A stretch of 64,000 bases of DNA, taken from positions 1,050,935-1,114,934 of the forward strand of contig CAJZBQ010000040.1 in NCBI GenBank assembly GCA_914767885.1, in the 5' to 3' direction. Below, in pieces: positions 10,586 to 22,530 of this stretch (the stretch's first letter is position 1; every line of letters begins with the position of its first letter). A program made the position numbers and the translations under genes. Origin of the DNA: Blepharisma stoltei (Eukaryota > Ciliophora > Heterotrichea > Heterotrichida > Blepharismidae). The notes under the pieces are model-generated. The model had not been told where the DNA came from. It ran no database searches and saw only the letters and a program-made list of their open reading frames with translations.

Positions 10586-12317
10586 ATGAAAGATTTAGAG
10601 AACTCTTCCAACAAACCAAAATCTTCCTTTGGAGCAATAACTGGCTTTTTATTTACTGTTAGTGTAGTAGTGGGAGCAGGAATTCTCAGTCTTCCCTATT
10701 CCTTCCGCATGAGTGGGTGACTTCTCTCAGGTCTCTATACAATATTTTGCTGCTTACTCTGCTACTACTGAGGCAGGCAGCTGGTAGAAGTCATGAGCCG
10801 CTGTGAAGCCCTGATTCAGCTGCGTGACAACAACCATAATCTCTCAAGACCTTCATTCCAATCAGTTATTTTTGGATCAAAGTCTAAAAATGAGCTGGAG
10901 TCTCGGTTAATTTCACATGAAGAGTACCCTCCTGTTATAACAGACCGCAGAGTCGACCTATGTGAGATGATCAATATTTTATTTGGAAATTTTTGGAAAA
11001 GCGCTTATATGTTTATTTTTTGGGTTTTAGGAATTTTAAGCTTGGTAAGCTATGCAGTAATCTTTGCAAGCTCGCTGACGTCAAATCTTGATATTGGATT
11101 GATGGATCCATGCAATATTTATGAGTCAGTTGGGTTTTTTAATGATTGCAGAAGCTCCTATTGGATTTATTTAGTAGTTTTTTCAGTAATTGTGACTTAT
11201 CTTACAATTATAGGTATGAGAGAGTCAAAATACATACAAAACGCTATGATTTGTGGAACGCTATTTAATTTATTATTATCCACAATTTTAGCTATAATTA
11301 GTCTTATTGTAGGAAAAGACATAAGCAGCGATGAACCTTCTAGGCCTGAAGATTTTAAAGTTGCTGACTATATGAATGTAGGTGTTAGCTTCCCTATAAT
11401 TTTATTTGCTGCGATTTATCACGCATTCTTGCCAAGTATTTTAGAAAATGTTGAAAAAAAGCCAAAAAGTATCCAAAATATTTTAACAAGGGTCCTGGTG
11501 GCCTCACTTATCATCTATATGATGGTAGGCCTTATTATGCCTGCTGCAATTCCTGACGTAAAAGGCTTTTTTAACATAGATTTCAGAGAATATTCAGCTG
11601 GGTACTCCCAAAGCGAGAGACCATGGTGGACTTATCCTATAGCATACTTTATTGTCTTATACCCTTCTATAGGAATTTTATCGAATTTCCCATTATTAGC
11701 TATTGCAGTTTCTCACAACTTAACCACCTATTTTTATGGAGTTGTCGAGCATAAATCAGCCAGGCTAGGGGATTATGCAATAAAGCTCTCCACAGTGTTT
11801 TTACCAATTGCTATTGCATTTTATGAATACGACTTACTCCCTCCAATCCGTGTGCAAACAAAAAATTTTTAATATAAAAAAAAAATTTGGTGCATAAATG
11901 ATAATTATTATAGTGAAATATCACTAATTCTATTTAATTTTAAATAGCTTACATTTTAAAACATAAATTTTACAAATTAAATTAATAGTTGCTTTTAAAA
12001 TTATTTCGGATTGGGATTTTTTCTAAATTCTGAACTAAAAATTTTTTATATAAATTTTAAAAAAATCAACCCCCTCTGTAAACGGAAAGAGGGAGTTAGT
12101 AATTTTTACATAGGGAAATGTCACATCTTTTGCAGGGCTTTTCGGAATTTTAATGATCCCAGTCGCTATCCCACTTATGCATTTGGCAGCTCGTGAAATG
12201 CTCCCAGGAAAGTCCATTTACGATTTCAAGTTTGCGACGCGGCCACTTTCATTATTTATCATAGCTTTCCATATAGTGATTTTGGTATTTCAGATATATA
12301 AATATATCTTCCCATAA
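10586..12317 (+). CDS. amino-acid transporter, AAAP/SLC36-38 family
   Basis: Eleven-helix type amino-acid/H+ or Na+ symporter. The N-terminus is AITGFLFTVSVVVGAGILSLPYSFRMSGW, with the VGAGILxLPY signature of the family; Trp at MSGW and CYYWG are TGA. A long hydrophilic loop (about residues 75-125) precedes the third helix. An A-family IES (11834-12095) is followed immediately by a 15-nt intron (12099-12113); both must go to continue ...YEYDLGNVTSFAGLFG. It ends KYIFP at TAA 12315-12317. The family is clear, the substrate is not. Confidence 0.9.
11834..12095 (+). mobile_element. A-family IES (262 bp)
   Basis: TTA at 11834-11836 and 12096-12098. CTCCCTCC and GAGGGAG ends, degenerate identity motifs (AATCCGTGTGCAAAC). 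Shorter than full-length A copies. Confidence 0.85.
12099..12113 (+). other. 15-nt intron
   Basis: GTAATTTTTACATAG, directly after the IES repeat; carries an in-frame TAG; removal keeps the transporter frame. Confidence 0.88.
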
Positions 12318-12372
12318 GTTATTTAAGTTTCACTTATTTAACTACTGGTAAATAAGGATTTATCAATATAAA

Positions 12373-14949
12373 TTATGAACCATTTTTCACCATATTAGAA
12401 AACTCTTCGCCTGTTAAGGTTTCTTTTTCAACTAAAACGCTGGCAATTCTCTGAATCAAGTCTTTCTGGGTCCGAAGCTTCTCGAGAACTCTTTTGTAGC
12501 TGTCGTCGAGGATTTCTTTGACTACATTGTCGATCATGTCTCTTTGCTTGAGCCCTTCGCTTCGGCCTCCTCATTGGTTTCTTAATGCGTTAGTGTCGAC
12601 GAGGCCTGTTTTTTCGTTGAAAAGTCCTCCTCTTACGTGATAGTAAGCAATCTGTGTAGAATTTGATAAGTCGCTGGAGCAGCCTTCAGTCATTCTTTGC
12701 TTCCCGAAGAATAATTCTTCAGCTGCTCTTCCACCCATTGCGACGTCAATTTGTGCGAGGATTTTGTTTCGGCTTTCCATAAAGGTATATTATTTTGTTC
12801 GATTAGCTTAAAAATAACTTTTATTTCTAGAGAAATTAATATTGTTATAAGTGCTATATCTTTTTTAGGCAGCTGCATGGTAACACCTAGTGCATGGCCT
12901 CTGGGGAGTATTGTAATTTTATGAAGAGGCTCAGCTCCTTCTGACAAAACAGCTACCAGTGCATGTCCTACTTCATGTAGCGCTGTATTCATTTTTTCTT
13001 CAGGTGTAAGCACCATCGTCTTTCTTTCCACTCCCATCAGAATCCTGTCTCTTGCTACATCTACATCATGGGCTGAGCAGATTTTTCTCCCTTCCTTAAT
13101 TGCATTCAGCATCGCTAAATTCACCAAATTCGCTAAATCAGCCCCCGTCATCCCTGCAGTTCCTCTTGCAATAATGCTTTTATCCACACTTTTATCGTAA
13201 AACACTTTTGCCAAATATAGTTCTAATATTTCTTCTCTTCCTTTTATATCAGGCAATGGAACATCAATTACTTTATCAAACCTCCCAGCCCTTTTTAAAG
13301 CATCGTCTAGCTCTCCAGGCAGGTTTGTGGCAGCTATAACTAAGATGTTTTGATTCGGGTCAAAACCATCCATTTCTACTAGTAGCTGATTCAAGCTTTG
13401 TCTGTTGTAGTTCTGGCTTCTGTTTCGGCGGCTTGAAGCTAGCGCGTCAATTTCATCGATAAAAACTATGCAAGGAGCATTTTTTTTAGCTGTTGCAAAT
13501 AATTCACGAACCCTTTTAGCGCCGAGGCCAACAAAGACTTCTTCAAAATCTGAGCCTGAGGAGTAAAAAAATTTTACCCCTGCTTCTCCAGCTATAGCTT
13601 TTGCTAGAAGAGTTTTCCCAACACCTGGCTTCCCTGTTAAAAGTAAGCCCTTAGGCATTTTTGCACCGATTTTTTCGTATTTTTCCATATGTTTAAGGTA
13701 GTGTACGATTTCTTCTAGCTCAGCTCGGCACTCATCAATCCCTTTTACATCGTTAAAAGTATAAGGGCTGTTTTCTGCAATAATTATATGTGATTTTGCC
13801 TCAAAAATGTTAACTCCAGGATTTCCGTAAAATAAATAAATAAAGGAGCCTATGACAAGTAGCGTCAGGCCGTTACTGAACGTGAAGAGGTTCGACCATT
13901 TGGATTTTTCCCATATTTCAACGTTTTTGACTAGAAGAGGGTTTTCTTCTGTGCCGACTGCGTAGGCGCTTCTATCTCTTTCTTTTTTTGCTTCTTCTTC
14001 GCGCCAATCAGAGTCATATTCTGCATTTTCTTTGGCTTTTTTAGGCTGACTCCACCTCTTAATTTTTTTTTAAATTTTTATAAAATTGAATTTTTTTTAA
14101 AAATGCAACCTAAACATTTAAAATAATAATCATTATTATATTTGTAGAAAAATTAATTTTTAGCAAATATTGAATTTTCAACGTAGGGTTAGGCTATTAA
14201 AGCTAAGGGTTAGCCATTTTGCAGCGCAGTCACCAAAGACCTCCTGTACAAGAGGTTCAACTGCTTTTCGACTCCAGCCCAGAGGTCTTTCCCACAATGA
14301 TGGATGACACTTCTGATACCTTCTATCTCCTCCTTGCAGTTTCGGTCTTAAGTAATTATGGATTTCTTCGGCCCTGCTACGGAGATTGGAGTAGCTTGAT
14401 TCTAAGGATCCTTGGAGTCTGTTGGGTCCAGAAGTGCCAAAGACTATTCCCATGCGGCCTGGGCGAAAAACACCAATTTTTCGGTAGAGGAATCCCCATG
14501 GCCCTCGGATCCAAAGGAAGTTTTTGAGCGCCTCTATTTCTAACAACAGGAAAGCAGCCAAAGCCTACCCGGATACACATCTCTTCAGCATGCACTTGAT
14601 TCTCGGCTAGGAGTCCGTCCCAGTTCACCGTAGCCCTAATGTCTGGACTGCTAGACAAGAGGGTGGGTTAAAACGTGTCGCTATTTTAATGTATATATTT
14701 TCAACGGGGAGTGTGAGCGCTTTTTTCTGGAGGTTTATGGGAATCTATGAGATTTAATACAGACTTGGCATGGAGATATTGATTTCTTATGCTAGGGTCA
14801 TCTTTGAGTTTTCCAGGCAAATCTTCATAGAGTTTGATGGTTTCTTCAAATCGCAACTCTCTATTAAGTTTCTCTAAATAAGGCATACTCTCAAAGTCTG
14901 TCAGTCAGTTCTCAGGAATCTCTGCACAAGTCTAAGCATTTATAACCAT
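12373..14949 (-). CDS. FtsH/YME1-type AAA metalloprotease
   Basis: Membrane-bound ATP-dependent zinc protease, probably the mitochondrial i-AAA type. The ATG (14947-14949) directly precedes a 15-nt intron. The N-domain ...[23 protein letters not shown] resembles the YME1/FTSH4 N-region. After an IES (14047-14713) come one hydrophobic segment ([18 protein letters not shown]), Walker A GKPGVGKT, Walker [15 protein letters not shown] region [20 protein letters not shown], and the zinc site HEVGH in [12 protein letters not shown] 71-bp IES (12786-12856) interrupts just after QLPKKD; removal gives [22 protein letters not shown]. Glu ligand region: [13 protein letters not shown] single predicted TM helix favours i-AAA over m-AAA. 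Confidence 0.92.
12786..12856 (-). mobile_element. 71-bp TA-bounded IES in protease gene
   Basis: TA at 12786-12787 and 12857-12858. Length is not a multiple of 3, and removal is needed to keep the frame between LPKKD and ESRNKIL, residues that are near-adjacent in all FtsH proteins. Confidence 0.85.
14047..14713 (-). mobile_element. IES (667 bp), TGA repeat, containing a retroposon
   Basis: TGA at 14047-14049 and 14714-14716; ends CTCCACC and GGGGAGTG; a short A-like core (14060-14170) and then a nested retroposon. Excision joins EKSA to QPKKAKEN. Confidence 0.85.
14177..14697 (-). mobile_element. retroposon family R3, nested in IES
   Basis: Flanked by ATTTTCAACG direct repeats near 14173 and 14697. 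Shares long blocks (GCGCAG.CACCAAAGACCTCC, CTTTTCGACTCCAGC, GGAGTAGCTTGATTC) with 52281-52735. On the minus strand it begins near AATAGCGACACG and ends in a CTAACCCTA tail. Confidence 0.75.
14932..14946 (-). other. 15-nt intron
   Basis: GTTATAAATGCTTAG on the minus strand, right after the ATG of the protease gene. Confidence 0.8.
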
Positions 14950-15071
14950 ATTTTAAATTTAGTTCTAAGAAAAGCTCAGCCGATTGCATAGGCAATTATT
15001 TGGGACTGCTAAGGAATATTAATAAATGATTGTGAATTTTAAAGTTTAGATTTTTATTAATTTTTTAGAAA

Positions 15072-17292
15072 ATGAACGCAAATTTATCATTTCAAAAACG
15101 CCAAGTTGAAAGAAAAACTGTATCTATTGTAAAAGCTTCACCTCAGGACAGGATTTTTGCTAATTCTTATGGCAAACTTCAAAAGCAGTACCAAAAACTT
15201 ACTGAGAAATACGAGGAAACCCTTGAAGATCAACGAGAATTAAAATCTAAATTAGAATACCAAGAAAAAGAACTAGCTAAAAATAAAAAAGCGCTAGAAA
15301 GGGTTGTAGATGATAAATGCAGTTTAGAAGAGAAACTAAATGAAAGCAAAGCTTATATACGAAAGCTCGAAAATAAAGTGGCAATGGGCCTAAAAGGCAA
15401 TGGAGATCTCCCTAAAACTGAAAGGCTTATATATTTAAAGGACCAAAAAAGCAAGCTCGAAGAAGAAAATTATGAGCTTAATGAAACCATTGAAAAACTC
15501 AGAGATCATATCATAGTTCTCAGCAAAGCACTTGCTCTAAAATCCAACGAATTTGAATTAGCCGGGGATATGAAAACAAGCCTCCTATATGATGTTGGGC
15601 AATGCAGACTTGACATTGAAAGATCAGAAGAACGAGAAAAGAAATGACTAGAAAACAATGAAAGACTCCAAACCAGGCTAGATGCAGCATTAGCTACTAT
15701 TGAAGAACTAAAAGTAATCAGAGAAAGCAACACTGAAGAGCTATCACAACTAGAAGAAAAAGTGGCTATGCTTAAAAGCGAAAAAGAAAAGCTAGTCGAG
15801 GTAATTTTTATATAGAAAAACAAAGATTTATCTGAAGAAAAGCATATACATAAAATGGCGTATGGCGACCGACCCACCTCCCAGTGGTGGTTACCCATGT
15901 ATATCCGGGCATGGTTTTTGGAGCCAGGAATTAGCCCAACAACGTCCGGGACCTCGAAGCGAGAGGCCTAAGCGCGAGAACCGCTGTTTTTGCGACCAGA
16001 CCCATGGGCAGTTATTCGTGACTTCTTTTTGCCAGCAGCGCTCAGCCCAGTGAGTGCCCGAAATGAGGCAGGGTGAATTACCTGCCTAAGCTGCTTTAGT
16101 GGCTCGCCCCGAATGGCGAAAGCTGTTGAGTTCTTTCTCGGGATGACCGGAAAAGAGGGGAGGCGAATTAGACATCGAGACGGGGGTCTCTCCAGTTGAA
16201 AAGGTGCCCTTCAATGGGCAGATCTGGCGGACGACGAAGCGGAGTTGGCGTAAACTTAGGCGACGATCCAAGTTGGAAATGGAGGTGGTCAGCAAAGCCG
16301 GTATAAGACGGCCCTTGACAATACCTCTACCGAGAAACCGGGGGTTTCGGCCCGGGCTTGGTGAACGCTCTGCCACCACACGGAAAACCGTGGCATGCGA
16401 CCTCGGACGTAGTAGGGACTTTAAATACCCAGCGTAATCTTAATCTTAATCTTAATCTTAATCTGAAGAAAAGCTTTCTCTATTAGAGTATGTAGAAGAA
16501 ATTAACATGGAGCGCAGAAAAACTGAATATTCAATCCCAATAGAAAAATTTAACAAAAATATTATTGATTTGGAACAAAAAATCTGCGAAAAAGAAATCC
16601 AGTGTGAAGAATTGTCATTAAAATATGACCAAGCTTTAGAAACAATAAAAGAGCTTGACAAAGAAGTAAATAGGCTTAGGAAACATTTAGATGGTCTTAT
16701 AGGAGAAAATGAAGAAATTGCCCAAAATGAATTGGTAATTTTTAATTAGCGTGCCCGGCAGACTTTTAACGACTATGAAAGAGAAAACGAAGAATTGCTG
16801 AAAAAGATTGAGTCAAAAGAAGATAAAATTATGAGTTTGGATATCGAAAATAAAAAATTATTTTCTGAGCTAGAAGAAGCTCTAGAGAAGATAGAGGAAT
16901 ATGAAAACAAAATTGGGGAAATTAGAGATAATGGAGGAATTACAGAAAAAATGCTGAAAGAGCAGATGGAAAAAACACTGGAAGACTTAGAAAGGCTTGC
17001 TGAAGAAAGGGACCAGCTGAAAGAAGCTATGAATGAAGCTATAAATAAGTGTGCGAATAGCTTGATAAAACAGCAGAATATGGAAAAAGAACAACAAAAA
17101 ACGCAGAGGCAGGTTGAAAACTTGATTTCTTCGAAAGGGCTGCTGCAGCAGACAATGGTTGAGCAAGTAAATTCTTTACGACAACAAATAAATAAAGTTA
17201 AAGAGGAAAAAGATGATTTATTAGAAGAAATGGAAAAGCTTGCTAAAGAAAACAAAGAGCTGAAAGAGCTATTAGATCTTGAGCAGCAATAA
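15072..17292 (+). CDS. coiled-coil protein with intragenic retroposon
   Basis: Long alpha-helical coiled coil (about 500 aa) with E/K/L heptads throughout and no other domain. The N-terminus MNANLSFQKRQVERKT is followed by coiled coil from about residue 35. Coding segments: 15072-15800, 15816-15843, then 16475-16734 and 16750-17292, with two 15-nt introns and a 618-bp retroposon between TCTGAAGAAAAGC duplications. Trp at 15645 is TGA. The last exon ends ...LLDLEQQ. Likely structural (basal body, cytoskeleton or tether), by composition only. Confidence 0.8.
15801..15815 (+). other. 15-nt intron
   Basis: GTAATTTTTATATAG; contains an in-frame TAG; removal restores VEKNKDLSEEK. Confidence 0.9.
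15844..16461 (+). mobile_element. retroposon (618 bp) in coiled-coil gene
   Basis: Exact 13-bp target duplication TCTGAAGAAAAGC at 15831-15843 and 16462-16474. Begins ...AAAATGGCGTATGGCGACC, is GC-rich, and ends in four CTTAAT-type units. This is the longest and best-delimited copy. Short ORFs inside show no recognisable reverse transcriptase, so it is non-autonomous. Confidence 0.88.
16735..16749 (+). other. 15-nt intron
   Basis: GTAATTTTTAATTAG, with an in-frame TAG; joins QNEL to RARQTF. Confidence 0.9.
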
Positions 17293-17366
17293 TTTAATGT
17301 GTTTTAAAACAAAAAGCATGGATAAGTCCTCTTATTTTCATATCGAATTTAATCTTATTAGCTATT

Positions 17367-20300
17367 CTACCTCATTTTAGTCAAAGTCCTTTGTTTATCT
17401 GCATGAATAACTAACTTTTCATCAGTTGCCAGTCCTTTTCTCCTCCTCACCTTATTAATGATGCTCTTCGGCAAGTTTTCCAATATCGGCTGCTCTCCGA
17501 ACTCTTCCAGCTGCTCTTGTGTTTTATGGGTATAAAACGGGTCCTCCACAATCATCTGCCAATGTGAAAAAGTCAGCTGCGGCATTACAGCTCCGCTCGT
17601 CATAATCCTCAGCTCATCAGAGAACCCAAAGCTTTCCACCACAGGCAAAAATGTTTTACACACGTACATATCAGTCCCTTCAGTCAAAATTTCCTGCACA
17701 ATTTTTCCTCTTTTTCTATTAATAACAGCATAAAGGCGTCCAATGTGCTCTTGGGTGGTCTGAAACGTGCATTCATACATCCCTTCTACAATTCGTGGAG
17801 AATTAGCTAAAACAGCTCCTCTGCATGCGTCTCTCATAGTGCAAATTACTTGGCCTTGGAAAGGTCCATATGGATCTTTTGTTTCTTCTGAATTTGAAAT
17901 TTTGACTTCTTCTATAACAAAGCAGACACCTCTAACTCCCCTTCCGTGAGTGAGATAAATCGCCGGAAAAATCATATATTCTTGATAAAAACCTGCCTCC
18001 AATAACACACAAACAATTTTTTAATATAAAAATATTTTATGAAATTTTTTCGGTATACCCTTAAAGAAAAACATAAAATTTTTAAATTTCTAACACTGAC
18101 GAATGGGGAAAGTTTTAATTTGAAAAAAATTTACTATAAAATTATATATAAAATTTTAAAAACTACCCTACTCCATTAGCGAACAAAATTGATTTGCTCG
18201 TTCATGGATAGATGGGGGAGTAAGGGGTTCGCCACATAGTGGGCCAGAGTTATTGGCAAGATCAAAGCCTGCGATAAAAGCATTAGGCAAATCAAAGTCG
18301 CAGCCTGAAAATTTTGATGCATTGGTGGAGCTTCCGTTTTCGTCTCCGCTCTCTGATTCTTCTTTGGTTTCTTCTTTAGGCTCGGACGATTCTAGTATGG
18401 ATTTTTTTTCTTTGTAAATTAGCATGTTATTGCCTGCTCGGCGAGGGCCGAATGAGAAGAGATGCTCTTCAATTAAGGTTTTTAGTGGCTGTGGGCAAGT
18501 GGTTAAAAGGTTTTTGAATTCTTCAATAAATGCAGATTTTAATTCAGTAGAAGGTTTATACCATTTTCACTTGAATTTTCTAAGGACCCCCACCCTCATT
18601 TGTCGAATTTTCTAGTCTTTTTTTTATAAGAATTTTTTTTTTTCAGAACCTCATTTGTCCCAAAATCTAGTCAAAAATGATTTGTCCAATTTTCTAGTCT
18701 TTTTTGCATTTTTTCGAATGCCCTAAATTCTAGTTTTTTACTTTAAAAAAACTAGAAAATGAGACAATTGAGGTCCTGAAAATTTTTTTTCTCTATCAAA
18801 ATTTTGACTAGAAAATTGGACAAATGAGGTCCTAAAAAAATTTTTTTTTTCCTATAAAAAAAACTAGAAAAATGGACAAATGATAAAACACTAGAAAATT
18901 GGACAAATGGGGGGGGGGGTCCTTATATATTATATTGATATGGTATATAGCATAGATGCTAAATTTTCTTATACAGATTTATATAACTCCGGCATAGCAA
19001 AAACACCAAAGATTTGTTTCATTACTTCTTGCTTTTCATCCAAAAAGTTCAAAATATGCTCAGGGATCGGATAAGCAGAAACAGTCATTGAGCACAACTT
19101 ATTCGGAGTAATATCTGTAAATTGCTTCCCTTCCAACACAATAGTCTCCTTAAAACTCACAAGTGGCTCACTAACAGTCACAGGGACTTTCGCGAAATTT
19201 TCTTCAAGATCTTTTATACACCTTTGTAAATGAACTTCTCCGCATACAGCAATTATATGCTCACCGTTATCTTGTACGTACACTTCTATAGAGTTATCAG
19301 ATCGGTCTAACATCTGAAGCCCTTGAACCATGCTATTCATATCATACAAATTCACAGGCTGTACTGAAACTTTTACTATTGGCGACGCTTTGTGAGGAAT
19401 AGGCGTAAATGTAGGACAGTCAGGAATTGACGATAAAGTCCCTGTTTTAAACACAACGTGCTCCAAAGAGCCAATCCCTACAATTGTCCCTGCAGGTGCA
19501 CTATCTACAGGTATCAAATACTGCCCCATAAGTAAATACAATTTTTCAATCAAGCACTCAATCACGTCTCCTTTGTTTTCTATCACATAAATTGGTGTAT
19601 TTCTCGTCAAAGTCCCTGAAAACACTCTGCTAAAAGCTATCAAAGTTTCATTATAGTCTATTTCCTCGCCTGGTTTTCTATTAATATGGATACTTGGATC
19701 AATTGACACCATTTTGCTCACAAAAACTGAAATCGGCCCTGCTTGGTCGCATGCAGAAACACTTGTAAATAATTCTGGGCATTTTTCTTCTAATGCAGGT
19801 GCAATCACTTTTATTCGTTCCCCTTGCGCTTTTATAGGGCTTGGCAGGTTTCTGACGATCATCGACAATATTGATTTATCAATTGGCATCCATGAGCTCA
19901 TAACTGCTTGCAAAGTAGTTCTCGGCTCATTGTTCAAGTAGCTCATATCTCTTTGAGATACTGCAATATCGATTTTTTCTAGCATAGATGTCAGCTTTTC
20001 TGGGTTTTTGTTGATCATAATGCAGTCGTAAATTCTCCATAGTGGCTCCAGCACAAACTGTACAAACATTGGCTGGCATTTTTCGCTGAATTTTTTTTTG
20101 ACGACTTTTTTGCTTTTCGGGTTATAGTAAAACTCGCCCCAAAAGCAGCTGCAAAGAGCTTTAGGGTTGAATCCCATTTTTTTCGCATAAATATCTGCGA
20201 ATTCTCGCAATGTGAACGCCCACCTATCTAGTGCACTTGAAAAGGCCACATTTCCAAGCTCTGGCTTAAAAAAGAAGCTTTCTTCGTCGCTTTCGTCGTC

Positions 20301-20867
20301 TACGACTCTTCCTCTTTTTTCGTAATAAAACCCACTGACGACTGCGTTTACCTTTTCTACAATGGAATTTAAATGCTTATATGCATCTTCTGGGGTCATT
20401 CTCAGCTCGTTTATGAGCCTATCGATTTTGTTTAGAACTAAACAGACCCTTATGCCCTCGTCCCAGCTCTGTTTCAGCACAGTGTAGGTCTGTGCACAAA
20501 ACCCTTCGACAACGTCTATTAGTAACAGGCCACCGTCACAGACCCTCAGAGCGGCTGCGACTTCAGATGAGAAATCGACATGTCCAGGGGAATCAATAAG
20601 GTTGATAAGGTAGGAGGTTTCTTGCATAGGGTAAATAAGGGAAATTGAGCTTGATTTCATTGTAATGCACCTTGCTTGCTCATCGGGACGGGAATCAAGA
20701 TAACGCAACTTTCCTGCGAGCTTTGGGGATATTATCTGGTTAGAAGAGATTAAGCTATCAGAAAGAGAAGTTTTACCATGGTCAACGTGAGCGAGAATAG
20801 ATATATTTCGGATTAATTCAGGGTGTGAACGAAGTTCGAGAATCTCTGATTGCTTCTTCCAGTTCAT
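17367..20867 (-). CDS. EFL1/RIA1-type ribosome-maturation GTPase
   Basis: EF-2-like GTPase that, in the known family, works with SBDS to release eIF6 from pre-60S subunits. G1 AHVDHGKTS, switch I region ITMKSSSISL, G3 DSPGHVDF, G4 NKIDR. Domain II starts around ACDQAGPISVFVSKM; domains III-V follow, with HIIAVCGEVHLQRCIKDL. FGPRRAGNNM and the C-terminal REGMYECTFQ-like VEGMYECTFQTTQEH region mark the EFL1/EF2 tail. Insertions: an IES (18591-18979) after FAMPELY and an A-family IES (17933-18220) after CGEPL. An acidic E/S-rich insert (about 18330-18410) lies before the second. About 950 aa. TGA Trp appears at the first junction. Confidence 0.93.
17933..18220 (-). mobile_element. A-family IES (288 bp), TAA repeat
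   Basis: TAA at 17933-17935 and 18221-18223; CTCCCCTTCCGTGAGTG at the left and GATGGGGGAG at the right. Excision joins GEPL to RGVCF. Confidence 0.88.
18591..18979 (-). mobile_element. D-family element inside a 389-bp TA-bounded IES
   Basis: D element 18591-18923: AGGACCCCC...GGGGGTCCT termini next to TA, with many copies of a CTAG(A)AAATTGGACAAATG motif in both orientations. The frame is restored only if excision uses TA 18591-18592 and TA 18980-18981, which also removes 55 bp of flank beyond the element end; this gives PELYRKFKWKWYKPSTE. Confidence 0.7.
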
Positions 20868-21020
20868 AAGAAAAATATGTCTTGGAAATTAATTAGGGAA
20901 TATTTAAATTCTTTAGAAATTATTGAAATGATCTCAGAAAAGATAATAGAAGATTTTCAGAATAAGAAAATTTTAGAAAATAGATATTAATATTTGTTTT
21001 TTAAAAAAGTTCTGTGAAGC

Positions 21021-21527
21021 CTAGTCGACTCGTTTCATCAGCTTTCTAAGTTCTCGGTTTTCAGACATCAATTCTGAATTTTGCCTAGCTAAAGTTTCCA
21101 ATTGCTTTTGGATATCAAACGCAGGTGGAGTTTCGTCTCCATCAGATAAAATAGTCATCATCATGCGCTTATGGGTTTCTAACATATCAGTGATCTAAAT
21201 AGTTGATACGTTATTGTTTAGCTGTGATGCACAGTGAGCCAAATCAAAAACAGAGGGGTCATTTTGAACTTGTTTATTTCTCAATGGCTGGGTAGGTTTA
21301 TTCCAAGTAGAAGTTCGATGGTATCGTCGAACCTGTGGCTTAAATGAAGGCGAGCTGTTAGGAGAACTCTGAAGAGTTACTGTAGAGTCTTCACTTTGAG
21401 CATGGTGCAGACTTGCGAGGTTAATGGATCGATAAACTAAAGGGATATCTCGGCTGTCACGAGAGTTGTCAGCATTTCCGTCATCACAAAGACTACTCAC
21501 TGCAAATCTGCCTTTAGTTACCGCCAT
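21021..21527 (-). CDS. small protein with C-terminal coiled coil
   Basis: About 163 aa. The N-terminal two thirds are S/N/D-rich and look disordered. After a 15-nt intron (21195-21209) comes ITDMLETHKRMMMTIL, then a short leucine-rich coiled coil (QLETLARQNSELMSENRELR). Stop TAG at 21021-21023. No family recognised. Confidence 0.75.
21195..21209 (-). other. 15-nt intron
   Basis: GTATCAACTATTTAG on the minus strand; ends with the in-frame TAG that would otherwise stop the protein. Confidence 0.88.
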
Positions 21528-22009
21528 GAAATAATAAATGGCTACGTACGGAATTTGTTTTCTCTGGGAGCTACTGATTCACCATATTTTTTTGCTATAG
21601 GTGATTCAGTTCTCCTTGTGCACCTTGCGAAAAATGCAAATATAGATTACAGCTCAGGGTAATTCAGTTGGTCAAGGATAGAAACGGCATGTGGATTTGA
21701 CCGCTTATGCGACCAGTTTATGTTTCTTACTCTTTGGAGGATTCCTCTAAAATGCTTATTGATAAGATGGCTAGGACATCATCGGTTGGGAGTTAAAGGG
21801 TGGTTCTGCATTCTCCCGCGGAAGAGATTGCTAATTTACAATTCTGAGTAATAATTTTAATCTAAGCCCTGCGTTACTGCCACTCTTGCCATGGCTTTTG
21901 TATTAATAAACTGAGGGTAAAGCAACATTTTATTCAGCGCTGGTTTAATATTAGATAATTTTAAAATGTTATTTCACCTAAAAATTCTCCTTGTATAGAA
22001 GGTGGGCTA
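21528..22009. other. stretch without recognised gene
   Basis: More G+C-rich than normal spacer (about 21560-21860), which in this window usually marks retroposon-derived DNA, but I could not find flanking duplications. No ORF of note. Confidence 0.3.
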
Positions 22010-22356
22010 ATCTCCCCTCCGTGAACAAAAAAATTTTGTCGCTCTCGTAATTTGTTTTTTAAATTATATATATTTTACAGTAAAATTTATTTTTCGAAGT
22101 TTAAAAAATCTTAATTCGCAAAAATTGGGAAGCAAATATTTATTCATTTATAAAATTTATTATTAAAATGCAATTTTGTTTTTTAAATTAAACAGAATTG
22201 GCAAGAGATTTCATTATACTAATTATCAATTATATATCAATAATTTTTTTCATAAAAAGTTTATATTAAAAAAATTTTTTTTTGCTCACGGAGGGTGGGC
22301 TTTTGGGCAAAAATAGTAATTTTTCCCAATGGCTTGTATGCTCATGGAGGGGGGAG
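22010..22356 (+). mobile_element. A-family element (347 bp), intergenic
   Basis: TAA at 22010-22012 and 22357-22359; TCTCCCCTCCGTGAAC at the left, CATGGAGGGGGGAG at the right; same core as the genic copies. From 22360 to 22530 I see only AT-rich spacer. Confidence 0.8.
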
Positions 22357-22530
22357 TAAGGATATTTTTATGGATTTATTTTTTGCTATTTTGAGCCAGA
22401 GATCTGGGATTGGTTCTTATTTCAGAATTTTAACCATAAAGATATGGTGAATTTTTATCAATATTATAATAGAAAATCTGTCTGAAAATCTATATATTTT
22501 TATTTTCACTGATTTTTAAATTTTATTAGC

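Noticed and set aside
14219-14658. Overlapping ORFs of 90-127 aa on both strands
   Set aside because: They lie wholly in the R3 retroposon inside an IES; no reverse transcriptase or other domain, and frames are not shared with the 52281 copy.
15862-16437. ORFs in the 618-bp retroposon
   Set aside because: Short, G+C-driven, no conserved motif; non-autonomous repeat.
21640-21720. Possible tRNA gene (block resembling an A box, GGTAATTCAGTTGG)
   Set aside because: I could not fold a four-arm cloverleaf or find a matching acceptor stem.
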